DNA from: Providencia stuartii
GTDB lineage: Bacteria > Pseudomonadota > Gammaproteobacteria > Enterobacterales > Enterobacteriaceae
DNA length: 64,000 nt
Assembly (NCBI RefSeq): GCF_029277985.1
Contig: NZ_CP119547.1
Span: forward strand, 124,001 to 188,000
Direction: 5' to 3'
Both the position numbers and the translations under genes were made by a program. The notes beneath the pieces are model-generated. The model did not search any database. It saw only the letters and a list, made by a program, of their open reading frames with translations, and was not told the DNA's origin. This document shows, one piece after another, positions 35,369-49,321 of the stretch. Position 1 is the stretch's first letter. Each line of letters opens with the position of its first letter.

Positions 35369-38300
35369 CAACGTTTTCTGCCTCTGACGCCTCTTTTAAT
35401 GGTCTCAGATGTCCTTTGGTCACCAGTTCTGCCAGCGTGAAGGAATAATGGCCGAGCATATTGATATGTCCGTGGCAAAGCGGGGAGAGGCGTGCGATAT
35501 CTTCATCATTCAGTGTTTCACCCTGCGCCCGGAGATGATCCAGAGCTGCCTGCATATAAATAGTGTTCCATAACACGACGGCGTTAGTGACCAGCCCCAG
35601 AGCTCCCAACTGATCTTCCTGACCGTCGGTATATCGTTTTCTTATCTCACCTTTTTGACCGTGACAGATGGCTCTGGCAACTGCATGACGGCTTTCTCCC
35701 CGATTAAGCTGGGTCAGAATGCGCCGGCGGTAATCTTCATCATCAATATAATTAAGCAGATACAGCGTTTTGTTGATGCGCCCCACTTCAATGATTGCCT
35801 GAGTCAGTCCGGAGGGACGTTCACTTTTCAGCAATGAACGGACCAGCACTGAGGCCTGTACTTTGCCCAGCTTCAGGGAGCCTGCGGTCCGGATCATTTC
35901 GTCCCACTGAAGGACTATTTTTCGGGGATCTGATTGCCCTCTGGCAATATCATTCAGCACGCCATAGTCGGCATCATGGTCCATTCGCCAGAAAACCGAA
36001 GCACCGGCATCAGCCAGGCGTGGAGAAAACTGGTATCCCAGCAGCCAGAAAAGGCCAAAGACAAGATCGCTGGCACCTGCCGTATCGGTCATAATTTCGG
36101 TTGGATTCAGCCCGGTCTCCTGTTCCAGAAGGCCTTCCAGCACAAAGATAGAGTCCCTCAGCGTCCCCGGTATAACGATGCCATGAAAGCCGGAATACTG
36201 ATCGGACACAAAGTTGTACCAGGTGATCCCTCTGTTATTACCAAAGTATTTGCGGTTCGGTCCGGCATTGATTGTTCTGACTGGCGTAACAAAGCGCATT
36301 CCATCTGCAGATGCCACTTCTCCTCCACCCCATATCTGTGCCAGTGGCAGCGTTGCCTGAAAATCAACCAGTCTGGCATTAGCGCTGGTGATAGTTTCAG
36401 CCCGCAGATAGTTCGCTTTTGTCCAGTTCAGCCGGTGTCGGGTCAGTGCAGGAACATTTGATCTGATCAGTGGTTCCAGACCGATATTGCAGGCTTCAGC
36501 CATCAGCACGGCGCTGATGCTGACGGGCAGATCATCAACTCTGGCACTGGCTTCACTAGCATGGAAAAACTCATCAGCAAATCCGGTATGGGCGTTAATT
36601 TCGAGCAGCAACTCCGTTAAATCCACCGGAGGGAGTAGATCACTGATCATTTTGCTCAGTCGTTTCAGACTGTCCGGCTCATCAAGACTGGCGAGGGGAG
36701 AAATTGTCAACCGGGGCTTCGGGCCAGAAACATCGAGTTCGACAGCCTCATTTTCGCCAAGACGTGCAGCAACCTGTCTGTAACGACTATCAAGCTGATG
36801 GCCCAGAGATTTTATTGCTTCCTGCGGGTCTGTCGGGTGCCCCAAAGAACGATAAACCTTAATCCGGTTTGCCTGCCAGTCAGCACCCTGTAGTAATCTT
36901 GCACGAGGATCTCCCCACCGGTTACTGCCGGTAACGTAGACATCCCTCCGCCTCAGACTATCCTGCAGTTTACTGAGAAAGCAGAGCGTGTATCCCCTGC
37001 GGGTGATATGTTTTTCCTTGTTAATCACCAGCCGTTTCCATGACCGACTGATAATTTCCGTTGGTGCGTCGTCAAAAAACTGCCGCCGTGAGCTGAACTC
37101 CCGGCTGAGGTAGTCACAGGCATTCAGAGTGGTAACCCCGGCAGGTGCGGATGAAAATTTAACGGTATTCAGCAGATGGGGCAGGAAACGACGAACGCGC
37201 CCGTACTGCTCCACCATTTCTTCATGAAAATTATCGTCTGAGGGCCGGGCAATTTCACGGACAAGCGTGATGATTTCAGCCAGCTTTTGCCTTGGGATGT
37301 AGCTGAACACCTCAGCACGAATCGATTCGTCCGGTGTTTCTTCTTTCAGCAGGTACGAACATGCGCTGGCGAGCGCCAATGCAGATTTATCCAGATCCTT
37401 CAGCGAGCGGAGCCGTTTTTTCTGCCCAATCTTTCTGGCGTCACGGATGATAACGGCCAGCATGGCGTCCAGAACGTCCAATGCATCATCCAGCGCCAGC
37501 GTTTCCCATGCAAGGACAAAGGCAACCAGAACCGCCATCCTTTTCTGCGGTGACATCCTGGCAATATTGAACACCGAAGTCATACCAGCATAACGTGCGA
37601 GATTTTTCAGGCGCACAGCCGGGAGTGTACTCAGGTTTTCAGCATGCAGGCCAAAATCGTTCAGAGTTTTCCAGCGTTCAATTGCTTCATTAAACGCCGG
37701 ACCACTGATGGTCACAGGGCCCTTTTTCAGTGATTCCAGTAAAGACAGGCGGCTGCAATCAGTTGGCCCCAGCAGCATCTCCAGCTGTGAACGCTGTTCG
37801 GCTGACGGTATCAGTGCCAGTTTGTTCCACAGGCGCAACGTCGCCTTTTCCCTTACCTCTGAAATCAACCGGGTCAGCGTAGTGGCTCCGGGGAGAATAA
37901 TACGATGTTGCATAAGCCACCCTGTCGCCAGATCGAAAAGCAGGCCAGGACGTTCGTTGCTTATCCAGCTCCGGGTATATAAAAGACGGGTAAGGCGAAA
38001 TGTCCAGGGCCAGGCAAATTCACGATACTGATAGTGCTGACGTATCAGCGCTGCATGCTCACGGCGGGTATTTTCCCTCTGACCGTATTCTGCAAGAACG
38101 GTGATATCACGAATCCCGAGCTGTCTGGCGGTAAAATGCCGGACGCCGGAAGGAATATGATTCATATCGGTGAGGAAGGTGCCCAGAAAACGGACACATC
38201 CAATTTGCAGGGCAATGCCCAGACGGTTGTGATCACCTCTGCTTTTTCCGATAAATTCCTTGTCTGCTTCATCAAGGTGAAAATATCGTGCCAGCTGAAG

Positions 38301-38369
38301 CTCATCCGGTTCACCGGTGAATCTGCCATAGCTTTCAGTCTGCTCAGTGGTCAGAAAGTCAACGGGCAT
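35364..38369 (-). CDS. tnpA: Tn3-subgroup transposase TnpA
   Basis: This is the full-length 1001-residue DDE transposase (MPVDFLTTEQTESYGRF). N-terminal DNA-binding domains are followed by the catalytic core with VFWRMDHDADYGV, the Asp in MTDTAGASDLVFGLFWLLG and the C-terminal Glu region near NRGESRHAVARAICHGQKGEIRKRY. It drives replicative cointegrate formation. Its 3' end overlaps the inverted repeat by a few bases. It is divergent from tnpR across the res region. Confidence 0.97.
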   Translation of the reverse strand: MPVDFLTTEQTESYGRFTGEPDELQLARYFHLDEADKEFIGKSRGDHNRLGIALQIGCVRFLGTFLTDMNHIPSGVRHFTARQLGIRDITVLAEYGQRENTRREHAALIRQHYQYREFAWPWTFRLTRLLYTRSWISNERPGLLFDLATGWLMQHRIILPGATTLTRLISEVREKATLRLWNKLALIPSAEQRSQLEMLLGPTDCSRLSLLESLKKGPVTISGPAFNEAIERWKTLNDFGLHAENLSTLPAVRLKNLARYAGMTSVFNIARMSPQKRMAVLVAFVLAWETLALDDALDVLDAMLAVIIRDARKIGQKKRLRSLKDLDKSALALASACSYLLKEETPDESIRAEVFSYIPRQKLAEIITLVREIARPSDDNFHEEMVEQYGRVRRFLPHLLNTVKFSSAPAGVTTLNACDYLSREFSSRRQFFDDAPTEIISRSWKRLVINKEKHITRRGYTLCFLSKLQDSLRRRDVYVTGSNRWGDPRARLLQGADWQANRIKVYRSLGHPTDPQEAIKSLGHQLDSRYRQVAARLGENEAVELDVSGPKPRLTISPLASLDEPDSLKRLSKMISDLLPPVDLTELLLEINAHTGFADEFFHASEASARVDDLPVSISAVLMAEACNIGLEPLIRSNVPALTRHRLNWTKANYLRAETITSANARLVDFQATLPLAQIWGGGEVASADGMRFVTPVRTINAGPNRKYFGNNRGITWYNFVSDQYSGFHGIVIPGTLRDSIFVLEGLLEQETGLNPTEIMTDTAGASDLVFGLFWLLGYQFSPRLADAGASVFWRMDHDADYGVLNDIARGQSDPRKIVLQWDEMIRTAGSLKLGKVQASVLVRSLLKSERPSGLTQAIIEVGRINKTLYLLNYIDDEDYRRRILTQLNRGESRHAVARAICHGQKGEIRKRYTDGQEDQLGALGLVTNAVVLWNTIYMQAALDHLRAQGETLNDEDIARLSPLCHGHINMLGHYSFTLAELVTKGHLRPLKEASEAENVA

Positions 38370-39272
<903 letters not shown>

Positions 39273-39291
<19 letters not shown>

Positions 39292-39878
39292 AAACAAAGT
39301 TAGGCATCACAAAGTACAGCATCGTGACCAACAGCAACGATTCCGTCACACTGCGCCTCATGACTGAGCATGACCTTGCGATGCTCTATGAGTGGCTAAA
39401 TCGATCTCATATCGTCGAGTGGTGGGGCGGAGAAGAAGCACGCCCGACACTTGCTGACGTACAGGAACAGTACTTGCCAAGCGTTTTAGCGCAAGAGTCC
39501 GTCACTCCATACATTGCAATGCTGAATGGAGAGCCGATTGGGTATGCCCAGTCGTACGTTGCTCTTGGAAGCGGGGACGGATGGTGGGAAGAAGAAACCG
39601 ATCCAGGAGTACGCGGAATAGACCAGTTACTGGCGAATGCATCACAACTGGGCAAAGGCTTGGGAACCAAGCTGGTTCGAGCTCTGGTTGAGTTGCTGTT
39701 CAATGATCCCGAGGTCACCAAGATCCAAACGGACCCGTCGCCGAGCAACTTGCGAGCGATCCGATGCTACGAGAAAGCGGGGTTTGAGAGGCAAGGTACC
39801 GTAACCACCCCAGATGGTCCAGCCGTGTACATGGTTCAAACACGCCAGGCATTCGAGCGAACACGCAGTGTTGCCTAA
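39273..39878 (+). CDS. aac(6')-Ib: Aminoglycoside 6'-N-acetyltransferase AAC(6')-Ib with TEM-derived N-terminus
   Basis: The 201-residue GNAT acetyltransferase has its first six residues (MSIQHF) from the blaTEM signal sequence. It is expressed from the TEM promoter in the 520-bp repeat. Trp102 (GDGWWEEE) and Asp179 (TPDGPAVY) show it is not the quinolone-modifying -cr form; Leu at the IDQLLANAS position predicts amikacin rather than gentamicin activity. It acetylates tobramycin, amikacin and kanamycin. A cassette attC follows. Confidence 0.96.
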
Positions 39879-39944
39879 CCCTTCCATCGAGGGGGACGTC
39901 CAAGGGCTGGCGCCCTTGGCCGCCCCTCATGTCAAACGTTAAAC
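39873..39944 (+). repeat. attC of the aac(6')-Ib cassette
   Basis: From GCCTAAC to GTTAAAC with arms GGGGGACGTCCAAGGGC and GCCCTTGGCCGCCCC. Confidence 0.8.
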
Positions 39945-39947
39945 ATC

Positions 39948-40736
39948 ATGAGGGAAGCGGTGATCGCCGAAGTATCGACTCAACTATCAGAGGTAGTTGG
40001 CGTCATCGAGCGCCATCTCGAACCGACGTTGCTGGCCGTACATTTGTACGGCTCCGCAGTGGATGGCGGCCTGAAGCCACACAGTGATATTGATTTGCTG
40101 GTTACGGTGACCGTAAGGCTTGATGAAACAACGCGGCGAGCTTTGATCAACGACCTTTTGGAAACTTCGGCTTCCCCTGGAGAGAGCGAGATTCTCCGCG
40201 CTGTAGAAGTCACCATTGTTGTGCACGACGACATCATTCCGTGGCGTTATCCAGCTAAGCGCGAACTGCAATTTGGAGAATGGCAGCGCAATGACATTCT
40301 TGCAGGTATCTTCGAGCCAGCCACGATCGACATTGATCTGGCTATCTTGCTGACAAAAGCAAGAGAACATAGCGTTGCCTTGGTAGGTCCAGCGGCGGAG
40401 GAACTCTTTGATCCGGTTCCTGAACAGGATCTATTTGAGGCGCTAAATGAAACCTTAACGCTATGGAACTCGCCGCCCGACTGGGCTGGCGATGAGCGAA
40501 ATGTAGTGCTTACGTTGTCCCGCATTTGGTACAGCGCAGTAACCGGCAAAATCGCGCCGAAGGATGTCGCTGCCGACTGGGCAATGGAGCGCCTGCCGGC
40601 CCAGTATCAGCCCGTCATACTTGAAGCTAGGCAGGCTTATCTTGGACAAGAAGATCGCTTGGCCTCGCGCGCAGATCAGTTGGAAGAATTTGTTCACTAC
40701 GTGAAAGGCGAGATCACCAAGGTAGTCGGCAAATAA
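39948..40736 (+). CDS. aadA1: Aminoglycoside 3''-adenylyltransferase AadA1 (Tn1331 copy)
   Basis: This 262-residue copy differs from 9838-10629 by Ala at position 4 and by absence of one Glu codon (LGQEDRLA). Its nucleotidyltransferase motif is unchanged. Its attC has been replaced by an attI1-like tail at the junction to blaOXA-9. Confidence 0.96.
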   Translation: MREAVIAEVSTQLSEVVGVIERHLEPTLLAVHLYGSAVDGGLKPHSDIDLLVTVTVRLDETTRRALINDLLETSASPGESEILRAVEVTIVVHDDIIPWRYPAKRELQFGEWQRNDILAGIFEPATIDIDLAILLTKAREHSVALVGPAAEELFDPVPEQDLFEALNETLTLWNSPPDWAGDERNVVLTLSRIWYSAVTGKIAPKDVAADWAMERLPAQYQPVILEARQAYLGQEDRLASRADQLEEFVHYVKGEITKVVGK

Positions 40737-40739
40737 TGT

Positions 40740-40756
40740 CTAAAACAAAGTTATGC
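40740..40756 (+). other. Fused-cassette scar between aadA1 and blaOXA-9
   Basis: GTCTAAAACAAAGTTATGC joins the first bases of the aadA1 attC to an attI1-like tail and the blaOXA-9 cassette core. The complete aadA1 attC is missing. The scar parallels 9819-9834. Confidence 0.75.
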
Positions 40757-40795
40757 ACCTATTAAGCGCACAGCGGAGCAATGAAGGATACCTTG

Positions 40796-41620
40796 ATGAA
40801 AAAAATTTTGCTGCTGCATATGTTGGTGTTCGTTTCCGCCACTCTCCCAATCAGTTCCGTGGCTTCTGATGAGGTTGAAACGCTTAAATGCACCATCATC
40901 GCAGACGCCATTACCGGAAATACCTTATATGAGACCGGAGAATGTGCCCGTCGTGTGTCTCCGTGCTCGTCTTTTAAACTTCCATTGGCAATCATGGGGT
41001 TTGATAGTGGAATCTTGCAGTCGCCAAAATCACCTACGTGGGAATTGAAGCCGGAATACAACCCGTCTCCGAGAGATCGCACATACAAACAAGTCTATCC
41101 GGCGCTATGGCAAAGCGACTCTGTTGTCTGGTTCTCGCAGCAATTAACAAGCCGTCTGGGAGTTGATCGGTTCACGGAATACGTAAAGAAATTTGAGTAC
41201 GGTAATCAAGATGTTTCCGGTGACTCGGGGAAGCATAACGGCTTGACCCAGTCATGGCTGATGTCGTCGCTCACCATATCTCCCAAGGAGCAAATTCAGT
41301 TTCTTCTACGCTTTGTCGCGCATAAGCTGCCTGTATCCGAAGCGGCTTATGACATGGCGTATGCCACAATCCCGCAGTACCAGGCAGCCGAAGGATGGGC
41401 TGTACATGGAAAAAGCGGCAGCGGCTGGCTTCGGGACAATAACGGCAAGATAAATGAAAGTCGTCCGCAGGGCTGGTTCGTGGGCTGGGCTGAAAAAAAC
41501 GGACGGCAAGTTGTTTTCGCCCGATTGGAAATAGGAAAGGAAAAGTCCGATATTCCCGGCGGGTCTAAAGCACGAGAGGATATTCTCGTGGAATTACCCG
41601 TGTTGATGGGTAACAAATGA
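40796..41620 (+). CDS. blaOXA-9: Class D beta-lactamase OXA-9
   Basis: The 274-residue protein starts MKKILLLHMLVFVSATLPISSVAS (signal peptide). Active-site SSFK lies near residue 65, YGN near 139 and KSG near 205. An in-frame ATG five codons upstream (40781) is possible. Many Tn1331 derivatives carry a stop codon around residue 112; this copy reads through (DSVVWFSQQ) and looks functional. OXA-9 hydrolyses penicillins. Confidence 0.93.
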   Translation: MKKILLLHMLVFVSATLPISSVASDEVETLKCTIIADAITGNTLYETGECARRVSPCSSFKLPLAIMGFDSGILQSPKSPTWELKPEYNPSPRDRTYKQVYPALWQSDSVVWFSQQLTSRLGVDRFTEYVKKFEYGNQDVSGDSGKHNGLTQSWLMSSLTISPKEQIQFLLRFVAHKLPVSEAAYDMAYATIPQYQAAEGWAVHGKSGSGWLRDNNGKINESRPQGWFVGWAEKNGRQVVFARLEIGKEKSDIPGGSKAREDILVELPVLMGNK

Positions 41621-41644
41621 TATGTGGCGTCATCGAGAGCAGAT

Positions 41645-41713
41645 GCATAACCCTGCGCTCGAGCGGACCTCGCGCATAAAGCCGCGCGAGTCCGCTCACC
41701 TTGAACGTTAGAT
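41645..41713 (+). repeat. attC of the blaOXA-9 cassette
   Basis: From GCATAAC to GTTAGAT with arms CTCGAGCGGACCTCGCG and CGCGCGAGTCCGCTCA. Confidence 0.8.
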
Positions 41714-41818
41714 GCACTAAGCACATAATTGCTCACAGCCAAACTATCAGGTCAAGTCTGCTTTTATTATTTTTAAGCGTGCATAATAAGCCCTACACAA
41801 ATTGGGAGATATATCATG
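41707..41818 (+). other. 3'-conserved segment start within Tn1331
   Basis: GATGCACTAAGCACATAATTG and onward runs to the qacE start region (GGAGATATATCATGAA) and stops at the second 520-bp repeat. It shows that the cassette block came from a class 1 integron. Confidence 0.88.
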
Positions 41819-41819
41819 A

Positions 41820-42137
<318 letters not shown>

Positions 42138-42250
42138 TACGCCTATTTTTATAGGTTAATGTCATGATAATAATGGTTTCTTAGACGTCAGGTGGCACTT
42201 TTCGGGGAAATGTGCGCGGAACCCCTATTTGTTTATTTTTCTAAATACAT

Positions 42251-42285
42251 TCAAATATGTATCCGCTCATGAGACAATAACCCTG
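42251..42285 (+). promoter_or_regulatory. blaTEM promoter P3
   Basis: TTCAAA -35 and GACAAT -10 elements (in TTCAAATATGTATCC and GAGACAATAACC) form the weak native promoter P3. The same promoter lies at 39204-39238 before aac(6')-Ib. Confidence 0.85.
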
Positions 42286-42307
42286 ATAAATGCTTCAATA
42301 ATATTGA

Positions 42308-43180
<873 letters not shown>

Positions 43181-43242
43181 CTGTCAGACCAAGTTTACTC
43201 ATATATACTTTAGATTGATTTAAAACTTCATTTTTAATTTAA

Positions 43243-43268
43243 AAGGATCTAGGTGAAGATCCTTTTTG
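43243..43268 (+). terminator. Terminator after blaTEM-1
   Basis: Arms AAAAGGATCT and AGATCCTTTTT flank a short loop 62 bases after the stop codon. Confidence 0.75.
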
Positions 43269-43289
43269 ATAATCTCATGACCAAAATCC

Positions 43290-43327
43290 CTTAACGTGAG
43301 TTTTCGTTCCACTGAGCGTCAGACCCC
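43290..43327 (-). repeat. Tn1331-type right 38-bp IR
   Basis: CTTAACGTGAGTTTTCG...CAGACCCC is followed by the TTGTT duplicate (43328-43332). Confidence 0.95.
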
Positions 43328-43764
43328 TTGTTGAGGATTTTACCCAGAAACCGGTATGCAGCTTTGCTGTTACGACGGGAGGAGAGATAAAAATCGACAG
43401 TGCGGCCCCGGCTGTCGACGGCCCGGTACAGATACGCCCAGCGGCCATTGACCTTCACGTAGGTTTCATCCATGTGCCACGGGCAAAGATCGGAAGGGTT
43501 ACGCCAGTACCAGCGCAGCCGTTTTTCCATTTCAGGCGCATAACGCTGAACCCAGCGGTAAATCGTGGAGTGATCGACATTCACTCCGCGTTCAGCCAGC
43601 ATCTCCTGCAGCTCACGGTAACTGATGCCGTATTTGCAGTACCAGCGTACGGCCCACAGAATGATGTCACGCTGAAAATGCCGGCCTTTGAATGGGTTCA
43701 TGTGCAGCTCCATCAGCAAAAGGGGATGATAAGTTTATCACCACCGACTATTTGCAACAGTGCC
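43328..43764 (-). mobile_element. IS26 copy 4, second part
   Basis: The last 437 bases of the interrupted IS26 contain the tnpA 5' part (43328-43701, start codon side). The transposase is split and inactive. The right repeat cuts tniA. Confidence 0.97.
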
Positions 43765-45016
43765 CATCGGCGTAGTAGTGGATGTGGTCGATGACAAAGC
43801 CGGTGCGGGTCAGCGTGCGCCGGAGGATCGGCAGAAAATCGACCAGGAACGAAGTAGCGCGTGTGACGACGGCCGGTACGCCGACACGCGCCACGGCCTC
43901 GGCCCAGCGCGCGGCCGGCGGTTGGAGCAGGCCGTTGTGCACCGAACCGTGGTAGGTGCCGACCGCCAATGTGAGCCAGCGCTCTAGCTCGCGCAGCGTC
44001 AGGGCGGCCTTGTTTTCGGAATTGTAGTCGCCGCGCTGGTCAGGGTTGGAGAAGGTCGTTCCCGGCAGTTCGTCGTGAATCATCTGCATCGCCGTGCCGA
44101 TGATCCGTTCCACGATGCCGCCATAGTGCGGCTGTCCCAGCGGGCGATAGTCCAGCCGGATGCCATGCTGCTCGCAACCCCGGCGCAGGGCCTCGCTCTT
44201 GAACTCGGCCGCGTTGTCTAGGTAGAGCAGCAAGGGCTTGCCGCTCATCTGCCAATCCATTTCCACGTTCAGTCCTTCCAGCCAAGGGCGCTTGTCGCAG
44301 GCGACATGCACGAGGCACAGGCCAACCGAAACGGCAGACGGCGCTTCCAGCGTGACGACCATGCCGAGCACGCAGCGGGTGAACACGTCGATGGCGAGGG
44401 TCAGGTACGGGCGGCCAATAGGTTGCCGGTCGCGGTCATCGACCACGATCAGGTCGATGACCGTATGGTCTATCTGCACCTGCTCCAGCGGCGCGGTCAC
44501 GGCAGGAGGCTCGCCGCCCACACCTTGTAGGTCACGAGCGGCATCCTGGCCTTCCCGCCGGCGGATGACCTTGCGCGGGTCAAGGCTAGCGATCCGTAAG
44601 GCCACGGTATTGCGCGCCGGCACTCGCAGTTTTTGAGCCTTGCACACCTGAGTGACTTCGCGGTGAAAGGCCGCTAGGCTGCGCTTCTGCTTGGTCAGGA
44701 ACCGCTTTTGCAGTAGCTCGTGGATGACGCGCTCGACCGGTTCCGGCAAGCGCCCCTTACCTTTACCTCCACCGGACTGGCCGGGCACCAGATCCGTCAC
44801 GAGGCCGCTGCCTTGCCGGGCACGCCGGATCAGAACGTATACCTGGCGCCGAGACAAGCCCAGCGCCTGAGCCGCCATATCGGCCGCTTCGTGCCCGACC
44901 GTCTCCGACTGCGCCAACGGACTGATGATCTCCGCACGACGGCGCGCACGCTCCCAAGCCTCATCAGGCAGAGTGGCCACGCCTTGTTCTGGAATCCGTG
45001 GGGTGTCCGTCGCCAT
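43765..45016 (-). pseudogene. tniA: Tn402-type transposase TniA, 3' end removed by IS26
   Basis: About 417 N-terminal residues of the ~560-residue transposase remain (MATDTPRIPEQGVATLPDEAWERARRR). The helix-turn-helix region is LGLSRRQVYVLIRRARQG. The catalytic triad is largely present (QIDHTVIDLIVVDD, LYLDNAAEFKSEAL, YGGIVERIIGTAMQ). The C-terminal domain is gone and tniBQR are absent, so this end cannot mobilise itself. It is the tni-side remainder of the class 1 integron transposon. Confidence 0.93.
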
Positions 45017-45132
45017 GCTCACCTCGCTTTGGTGCACACGAGTATTGAGCATAGTCGAGATTGGTGCAGATCACTTCTGATATTGAACTGTCAGGAGCTG
45101 GCTGCACAACAGCCATTACGCCCAATCAACTG

Positions 45133-45157
45133 GTGCAGTCGTCTTCTGAAAATGACA
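45133..45157 (-). repeat. Tn402-type inverted repeat IRt
   Basis: On the minus strand TGTCATTTTCAGAAGACGAC and following bases form the tni-side end of the integron transposon, inserted in urf2. The 116 bases between it and tniA contain the usual terminal binding repeats and no gene. Confidence 0.9.
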
Positions 45158-45798
45158 TCCATGCCCAGCCCGTGCGCGAGCTGGATCACCGCCCGCACGA
45201 TAGTTTAGTCACGGGCATCATCCGGGAGCCTGGCGACAAAGGATTGGTCGATTTTCAATGTGGTGATGGGGCAGCATTTCAGATGTTGCAGGCAGGAATA
45301 GCCGGTGCCGAAGTCGTCGGCGGCGAAGCGCACGCCGATGGCGCGCAAGGCGTCGAAACTGGCGAACAGGGCTGGATTGCCGAATGCGACCGATTCGGTC
45401 AGTTCGATCTCCAGAAGCTCGGCGGGCAGGGCCATATCGGCCAGCACCCGCTTTACCTCGTCGTCGAACGTTGGCCCAACCTGGCTGGCGGACACATTGA
45501 TGGCAAGACGGAACGGTTGCCATGCCGGTCCTTGCCACTTGTGCATCTGGCGACAGGCCTCGCCCAGCACCCACGCGCCTATTTCCGGCATCAGGCCGAA
45601 CGACTCGGCCAGCGGCAGGAACTGGCCGGGCGGCAACAGGCCAAGCCTCGGATGCCGCCAGCGCATCAACGCTTCCGCGCCAGCGATCCGGTGATCGCGC
45701 AGATCGACCAGCGGCTGGTAATGCAGGTCAAGCTGTCCGCGCGCCGCCGCCTGCGCCAACTCGGCCGCCGTCCATCCGGCGGGCTGCGAACTCGTCAT
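45158..45798 (-). pseudogene. urf2: Urf2, EAL-domain protein interrupted by a stop codon and IRt
   Basis: The EAL domain starts [16 protein letters not shown] and contains LHYQPLVDLRDHRIAGAEALMRW (EAL motif) and ADDFGTGYSCLQHL. An in-frame TAA at 45205-45207 follows LPDDARD, and the same frame then continues (TIVRAVIQLAHGLGMD) up to the Tn402 end at 45157. The gene is broken twice. In Tn21-like elements the displaced 3' part is tnpM. Its start overlaps the merE stop (ATGA). Confidence 0.85.
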
Positions 45799-46031
45799 GA
45801 TCCGCCCCGGAAGGCGCGCAGCAGCCGCGTTACGGCCAGAACGAACAAGCCGGTCAGCGCGAGCGCGGCAACACCCCAATGCTCGCCAAGGAAGGCACCG
45901 GCGGTCGTCCCGGCCAGCACGGCGGCGAGAATCGGCAGATGGCAGGGGCAGGTCAACACGGCCAGCGCACCCCACAGGTAGCCGGAAACGGGTTGGCGCG
46001 TCTCGGGCGGCAGTTTGTCAGGGGCGTTCAC
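45795..46031 (-). CDS. merE: Mercury transport-related membrane protein MerE
   Basis: The 78-residue protein uses a GTG start ([17 protein letters not shown]). It has two membrane helices and a Cys pair in the first ([16 protein letters not shown]). MerE takes part in uptake of methylmercury and Hg(II). It overlaps merD by 4 bases. Confidence 0.92.
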   Translation of the reverse strand: MNAPDKLPPETRQPVSGYLWGALAVLTCPCHLPILAAVLAGTTAGAFLGEHWGVAALALTGLFVLAVTRLLRAFRGGS

Positions 46032-46390
46032 GGCAATGCCTCCTCGTGCGCCCGCTCGGCTGGCATGGAGGCCAGTTGCGCGTCCAGATGGGCCAACGCC
46101 GCGCGCCGCCGCTCGACCAACTGGCGCAGCACGGCAAGCTGCGCTGCGGCTTGTGCGCCGTCCGCTGCGTCGAGCGCACGGCACAGCCGCGCCAGGGCAT
46201 CCAGGCCGATACCCGCCTCGAAGGCCGCGCGCACGAAGCACAGCCGTTGCAAGGCCGCATCGTCGAACACGCCGTAGCCGCCCGTGGTGCAGGCCACCGG
46301 CCGTAACAAGCCGCGCACCAGGTAGTCGCGCACGATATGTACGCTCACCCCAGCGTTATGGGCCAGTTGCGATACCGTGTAGGCGCTCAT
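46028..46390 (-). CDS. merD: Secondary mer regulator MerD
   Basis: The 120-residue MerR-like co-regulator ([31 protein letters not shown] helix-turn-helix) lowers operon expression after induction by displacing MerR. It lacks the mercury-binding Cys triad of MerR. It lies between merA and merE in the usual order. Confidence 0.94.
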   Translation of the reverse strand: MSAYTVSQLAHNAGVSVHIVRDYLVRGLLRPVACTTGGYGVFDDAALQRLCFVRAAFEAGIGLDALARLCRALDAADGAQAAAQLAVLRQLVERRRAALAHLDAQLASMPAERAHEEALP

Positions 46391-46407
46391 CGCACACCTC
46401 CTTGTCC

Positions 46408-48566
<2,159 letters not shown>

Positions 48567-48593
48567 GTGTCGCTCCCGAGTTCGGTTAACGGA

Positions 48594-48869
48594 TCAGCGT
48601 TTGAGGCTGGACGGATAGCCCGCGTCCTCGGTCGCCTTGGTCAACTTCTGGACGTTGGTCTTGGCATCGTCGAAGGTGACGACGGCCTGGCGCTTGTCGA
48701 AACTTACGTCGGTCTTGCTCACGCCCTCAACCTTGGAAAGCGCGTGCTTGACAGTGATCGGGCAAGAGGCGCAGGTCATGCCAGGCACGGACAGCGTGAC
48801 GGTCTGGGTGGCGGCCCACACGGGGGCAACAACGGCAGCGAGGGCGAGGGCGGCAAACAGTTTTTTCAT
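48594..48869 (-). CDS. merP: Periplasmic mercury-binding protein MerP
   Basis: The 91-residue protein has a signal peptide (MKKLFAALALAAVVAPVWA) and one heavy-metal domain with GMTCASCPITV. It captures Hg(II) in the periplasm and passes it to MerT. Confidence 0.96.
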   Translation of the reverse strand: MKKLFAALALAAVVAPVWAATQTVTLSVPGMTCASCPITVKHALSKVEGVSKTDVSFDKRQAVVTFDDAKTNVQKLTKATEDAGYPSSLKR

Positions 48870-48884
48870 GATGAACTCCTGTGA

Positions 48885-49250
48885 TTAATAGAAAAATGGC
48901 ATGACGTAGGGAAATCCGAGCGAGACCAGGACCAGCGCGGCCACGATCCAGAAAATGAGCTTGTAAGTAGCTCGCACTTGGGGAATCGCGCAGACCTCAC
49001 CCGGTTTGCAGGCTTGCGCCGGGCGGTAGATGCGCCGCCAGGCGAAAAACAGCGCGACCAGCGCTGCGCCGATGAAGATCGGGCGATAGGGTTCCAGCAC
49101 CGTCAGGTTGCCGATCCATGCCCCGCTGAACCCCAAGGCGATCAAAACCAGCGGCCCCAGGCAGCAGGCCGACGCAAGAATGGCGGCCAGCCCACCGGCG
49201 AAGAGCGCGCCGCGCCCGTTTTGTGGTTCAGACTTTTGTGGTTCAGACAT
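48885..49250 (-). CDS. merT: Mercury transporter MerT with 5-residue N-terminal duplication
   Basis: The 121-residue inner-membrane Hg(II) importer has a Cys pair in helix 1 (ILASACCLGPLVL) and a second in the cytoplasmic loop (AQACKPGEVCAIPQ). The N-terminus reads [14 protein letters not shown]: the 15 bases encoding SEPQK are a tandem duplication of the next five codons. This makes it five residues longer than usual and longer than the merT remnant at 19187-19276. Confidence 0.95.
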   Translation of the reverse strand: MSEPQKSEPQNGRGALFAGGLAAILASACCLGPLVLIALGFSGAWIGNLTVLEPYRPIFIGAALVALFFAWRRIYRPAQACKPGEVCAIPQVRATYKLIFWIVAALVLVSLGFPYVMPFFY

Positions 49251-49285
49251 ACGCTTGTCCTTTCAAATTTGGTTTGGATAGCTTA

Positions 49286-49316
49286 AGCTTACTTCCGTAG
49301 TTATGTACGGAGTCAA
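49286..49316 (-). promoter_or_regulatory. MerR operator/promoter of the complete mer operon
   Basis: TTGACT (49311-49316) and TAAGCT (49286-49291) are 19 bases apart on the minus strand around the dyad CTCCGTACATAACTACGGAAG. It is the divergent merR/merT control site. Confidence 0.9.
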
Positions 49317-49321
49317 GCGAT

